Shown: piece after piece, positions 61,023-64,000 of the stretch
How the letters are laid out: each line of letters begins with the position of its first letter
Numbering within the stretch: position 1 is the stretch's first letter
Assembly (NCBI GenBank): GCA_031963445.1
Contig: JASSUH010000003.1
Location: forward strand, 1 to 64,000
Direction of reading: 5' to 3'
DNA: 64,000 nt
Origin: JASSUD01 sp031963445
GTDB lineage: Bacteria > Pseudomonadota > Gammaproteobacteria > Burkholderiales > Burkholderiaceae
The notes under the pieces: generated by a model
What the model saw: the letters and a program-made list of their open reading frames with translations, nothing else
What the model was told of the DNA's origin: nothing
The model's database searches: none
Program-made: the position numbers and the translations under genes

Positions 61023-61808
61023 ATGAAGAGAATAGGGTGGGCCATGATGTTGCTAACAGGCGTGGCACATGCGCAAAGCCTAGATTATCGGTCGATATGG
61101 GAATGCAGCAATCAGCCTAAAGTGAACTGGTATTGCGATGAACAAATACAAGAAGAAGCGATAGAGGATCCCCCTCAGCCAGTCGCCCAACCTAAGCAGA
61201 TTGAAGTAGGCCAAATTCATACGGCTAAACAGTTACGCGAAGAGCTTAAGCGCCGCGAAGATATAGCCGTGATGGAGCCGACTGAAGCACATCTTAAAGA
61301 CTATCTCGCGCTATGGCAGCTCACACAAGAAAAGGGAGCCGTGTTTGCGGATAACTGGCGCAGAGTCGTATGGCAAAACCCTGATTTGGATTATTCGCTC
61401 AAGCGCCCTGCAAACAATGTCGCCATCAAAGCCTATGACGCGCAACGTAGTCAGAATGAAGAAGAACAGCTACGTATTTTGGCAAAAGAGCATGGCCTGA
61501 TTTTTTTCTTTCGTTCTGATTGTCCGTACTGCCATGCGATGGCACCCACGCTGAAGATGCTGGCCGATAAGTATGGAATAGACGTATTGGGGGTATCGAT
61601 TGACGGTAAGGGAATAGCGGAATTTCCACATCCGCAAGATGGTCGTGCACAGGCCGCTGCATGGGGAATAGAGCGTGTCCCTGCCTTGTTCATGGGGTCT
61701 AAAAAAACCGGGGAGCATGCGCCTATAGGCTTTGGTGTGATGTCTTTGAGTGAGATTGTGAACCGAATTTTTGTATTAACGGGTACGAAGCCAGGGGACA
61801 ACTTCTAA
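61023..61808 (+). CDS. traF: TraF, complete copy
   Basis: A 261-aa protein with a Sec signal (MKRIGWAMMLLTGVAHA), an N-terminal domain with Cys28 and Cys38, and a thioredoxin-fold C-terminal domain with CPYC at 167-170 and the cis-Pro in RVPALFMG. F TraF is 247 aa and functions in pilus assembly with TraH. The redox pair suggests it also helps fold Cys-rich TraN and TraU. Same gene as at 1-768, reached after one turn of the circle. Confidence 0.94.
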   Translation: MKRIGWAMMLLTGVAHAQSLDYRSIWECSNQPKVNWYCDEQIQEEAIEDPPQPVAQPKQIEVGQIHTAKQLREELKRREDIAVMEPTEAHLKDYLALWQLTQEKGAVFADNWRRVVWQNPDLDYSLKRPANNVAIKAYDAQRSQNEEEQLRILAKEHGLIFFFRSDCPYCHAMAPTLKMLADKYGIDVLGVSIDGKGIAEFPHPQDGRAQAAAWGIERVPALFMGSKKTGEHAPIGFGVMSLSEIVNRIFVLTGTKPGDNF

Positions 61809-63221
61809 ATGAAGCGGCTAAAGCAAATTGCGCTATTCCTAATAGCAGGGCTGTTTTTTAATGCCAGTGCCTGGGCTATGTCGATGCAGGAGTTATTCGA
61901 CAAGATTAATGCTCAAGGAAACGTAAGCAATCCTGCGATATTGCAAGGTCAGACGATGAATCTCTATACCGGTGGTAGCTTGTTTATGCGTATGCCTAAG
62001 CGTACCTATAACCTTGCCAGCACCACGCCGCCTAGCTGGAATGCAGGGTGCGGTGGTATCGATTTGTTTATGGGGGGATTTAGCTTCATCAACAAAGAAC
62101 AATATGTTGCGATGCTGCGCAATATTGGCTCTAACGCCGTAGGGTATGGCTTCAAGTTGGCGATTCAGAACCTATGTCCGACCTGTGACAACGTGATGCA
62201 AGCTCTGCAAGCTACCGCGCAGCAGGTTAACCGACTCAATATAGATTCCTGTGAAGCCGCTAAAGGCATAGTGAATGCCGCTGCTCCCGATACTTGGACA
62301 CGCGGAAGGCAGGAAGCCGCTAAGAATTTCGGCGTTGATAGCAATCTCTTTGAAAACATCACAGATGCGTGGACAAAAGTCATGCACGATGCGAAGAAAG
62401 CCGATGAAGCGATGAATGATGCGGGAAATGCTAAACCAGAAGTGAAAGACCAATTGCCAACAGGCAATGTTGTCTGGAAAGCCCTTAAGAAGATGGAAGG
62501 CATTACCGATGAGCATCGGATGGTGCTCATGTCGATGATTGGAAGCACCATTTTTCCGACAGATGGGAAATCAAAAAATGCTATTTCATTGGCTCGAAAA
62601 GAAATTACCGTTGAAACTTTAGTAGGGACACGCAGCACATCAGAAAATATTACTGTTCCCATTTGGCGCTGTGATACGACGGCAGCCGATGGCTGTTTGT
62701 ATCCTACAGAAGACGAAATAACAACCAAAAGTTTTAAAACCATGGTTACTGAGAAGATGGCAGTAATCTCAAACAAAATCGCTGACCGATCTGAGCATGA
62801 AAATTTAGCCTCGGTATTAGGTTTTCTAAATGTAACTGATTTACCAATTTATAAGATGTTGGCCGTTACCACAAGCATAAACAATACGGGGATGGCCGAA
62901 GCATTGATTGGGCGCTATCAAGATTTAATCGCTGCTAAATATGCGGAGGTATACATTCAACGTGCGGTAGCGGATCTACGAGCGTCTATCAATAAGTTTT
63001 TAAATGTCACAGACACGACACAAGCTGCAACCCTTAACAAACTTAAGCCTCAATTAGAAGGAATCTCGCAATCAGCTAAACAAGTACTATCCATAGCGTA
63101 CTCGCAAACCACCAGTACTTATAACATTGCGCAAGAAGTGCAATATATGGAGCGTGCATTAAACGCCAATTTATCGCAAACCCTACGTAATTCTCTTGCC
63201 TTTGGCAAAAGTCTGCATTAG
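61809..63221 (+). CDS. traH: TraH, complete copy
   Basis: A 470-aa protein, starting directly after the traF stop. Sec signal (IALFLIAGLFFNASAWA), the TraH start pattern SMQELFDKINAQGNVSNPA, Cys pairs (NLCPTCDNVMQAL, WNAGCGG) and a C-terminal helical region. F TraH is 458 aa and forms a pilus assembly complex with TraF, TraU, TraW and TrbI. This intact frame shows that the copy at 769-2183 carries errors or mutations. Confidence 0.95.
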   Translation: MKRLKQIALFLIAGLFFNASAWAMSMQELFDKINAQGNVSNPAILQGQTMNLYTGGSLFMRMPKRTYNLASTTPPSWNAGCGGIDLFMGGFSFINKEQYVAMLRNIGSNAVGYGFKLAIQNLCPTCDNVMQALQATAQQVNRLNIDSCEAAKGIVNAAAPDTWTRGRQEAAKNFGVDSNLFENITDAWTKVMHDAKKADEAMNDAGNAKPEVKDQLPTGNVVWKALKKMEGITDEHRMVLMSMIGSTIFPTDGKSKNAISLARKEITVETLVGTRSTSENITVPIWRCDTTAADGCLYPTEDEITTKSFKTMVTEKMAVISNKIADRSEHENLASVLGFLNVTDLPIYKMLAVTTSINNTGMAEALIGRYQDLIAAKYAEVYIQRAVADLRASINKFLNVTDTTQAATLNKLKPQLEGISQSAKQVLSIAYSQTTSTYNIAQEVQYMERALNANLSQTLRNSLAFGKSLH

Positions 63222-63230
63222 GCCACGCCT

Positions 63231-64000
63231 GTGAATACCATCGAGATACAAACCTATTGGAATGTCGAGACGCTGTATAACGTTTTTAATGCGGTGGCAT
63301 CAGTCATGCAAAGCAGTGGCTTCCAGGGGGTATTGCGGTTTGTTTTTCTTTTTGCTTTTGGAATATTTCTCTTTGCCTATGCACTGAATAAACAATTTGA
63401 GATAGTGAAATGGTTTATTCAGGCGCTTATTTTTACCACTGTATTAAACCTGCCTATTTCACGGGTGGTATTCACAGATCGCACGGGCCTTGAGCCACCG
63501 CGTGTCGTTGATCATGTCCCATTTACATTGGCATTTATTGCACAAGGAACCAGTTTAGTTTTTGGCTGGCTCACGCAAACCTATGAAACTGTTTTTAATG
63601 TGCCGGATGATTTGGGTTTGCAAAAAGGAGATGTAGGCTTTGCACACCGCATTCTTAAACAAGTAAATCGTGTGACGATACGCGAACCTGGGTTACGTGC
63701 TGATTTGATGCAATTTATCAAAGAATGCACGATCTATGATCTACGAGATAATCAGATTACTGCGCAGCAAATTGTAGGGAAAACCGATGCTTGGGATACC
63801 ATTTTTACGAAAACGAATCCGGCCCGATTTGTAACCTATAACACGCTCTCCGGTAAGCCCGAGACGAACACGTGCACTATGGTCGGCAGCATTCTTAAAA
63901 AGCGTGTTGATCAAGCGGCGATAGCCGGGCAACGATACTATGGGAAACAAGCTTTTAACCGTGCTTCCAATGATGGGTTAGCCACCAGTCTTTTCGTATC
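63231..64000 (+). CDS. traG: TraG, second copy, 3' end cut by window
   Basis: The first 256 codons of traG from the same GTG start, identical to 2193-2962. The window ends within the periplasmic stretch. It is the same gene as 2193-5309, seen again because the circle closes. Confidence 0.92.
   Translation, partial: MNTIEIQTYWNVETLYNVFNAVASVMQSSGFQGVLRFVFLFAFGIFLFAYALNKQFEIVKWFIQALIFTTVLNLPISRVVFTDRTGLEPPRVVDHVPFTLAFIAQGTSLVFGWLTQTYETVFNVPDDLGLQKGDVGFAHRILKQVNRVTIREPGLRADLMQFIKECTIYDLRDNQITAQQIVGKTDAWDTIFTKTNPARFVTYNTLSGKPETNTCTMVGSILKKRVDQAAIAGQRYYGKQAFNRASNDGLATSLFV

Larger units (their letters stand above)
61041..64000. repeat. Terminal redundancy: same DNA as 1-2962
   Basis: Bases 1-2962 and 61041-64000 match throughout except for the two inserted bases in the first copy (in the runs at 1295-1297 and 1930-1931). 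The offset is 61040 before them, 61039 between and 61038 after. Matching that runs exactly to both window edges is what a circular molecule read past its start gives. Confidence 0.93.

Noticed and set aside
1..64000. tRNA, rRNA, riboswitches
   Set aside because: None recognised by eye; short tRNA-like folds could be missed without a covariance search.

Overview
The window is essentially one complete conjugative plasmid read slightly more than once around. Bases 1-2962 recur at 61041-64000 with only two single-base differences, so the replicon is a circle of about 61.04 kb and the window holds its junction twice. Cargo includes HEAT-repeat, leucine-rich-repeat, Fic and coiled-coil/membrane-hairpin proteins. 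Together with a long tyrosine recombinase carrying the DUF3701-type middle domain familiar from Burkholderiales, this suggests a host-associated betaproteobacterium, perhaps a Burkholderia-related endosymbiont of fungi. That assignment is an inference from protein style; there is no rRNA or other marker.

Layout. (1) 1-5309 and 47.9-64.0 kb: one F-type (MPF-F) type IV secretion operon on the plus strand: traA-L-E-K-B-dsbC-V-C-trbI-S26 peptidase-traW-U-trbC-traN (split in two)-small periplasmic gene-traF-H-G. It is preceded by FlhD/FlhC-like regulators (45.4-46.5 kb), which resemble the SetCD/AcaCD activators of SXT/IncC elements. The FlhD-like protein is an internal tandem duplication. A 40-bp perfect palindrome lies between regulators and operon. 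(2) 5.3-17.4 kb: accessory region with an AbiE-type toxin-antitoxin pair, a Fic/VbhA pair, a MazF remnant, a HEAT-repeat protein, an LRR protein, a coiled-coil/membrane-hairpin protein and several small unknowns, with decayed duplicates between them. (3) 17.5-23.4 kb, minus strand: MOBF relaxase TraI, coupling protein TraD, a ribbon-helix-helix accessory protein and an F-like oriT candidate (nic predicted at 23401/23402).

(4) 23.4-31.6 kb: the predicted leading region, the first DNA to enter a recipient. Every gene is on the minus strand, so the predicted transferred (plus) strand would be the transcription template. The genes are three DUF4942-like proteins, an SSB, an F ORF652/YubM-like ParB protein and two unknowns. 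Each of the three gene groups is preceded by a copy of a ~0.5-kb structured element that folds into a very long hairpin. The stem sequences differ between copies, yet pairing is kept in each. I read these as single-stranded-DNA promoters analogous to F Frpo, and this is the most interesting feature of the window.

(5) 31.9-38.96 kb: maintenance block with a HEAT protein, tyrosine recombinase, ParA, ParB, a seven-copy palindromic array with exact 47-bp period (parS-like) and a winged-helix putative replication initiator. (6) 39.1-45.1 kb: two more coiled-coil/membrane-hairpin proteins, a small membrane protein, a large inverted-repeat element and an amino-acid permease.

How it works together: Rep/ParAB/recombinase keep the plasmid; the FlhDC-like pair probably switches on transfer; TraI-TraD-RHH process oriT; the F-type channel delivers the strand; and the leading region is probably expressed at once from entering ssDNA. 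No tRNA, rRNA, CRISPR array or intact insertion sequence was seen.
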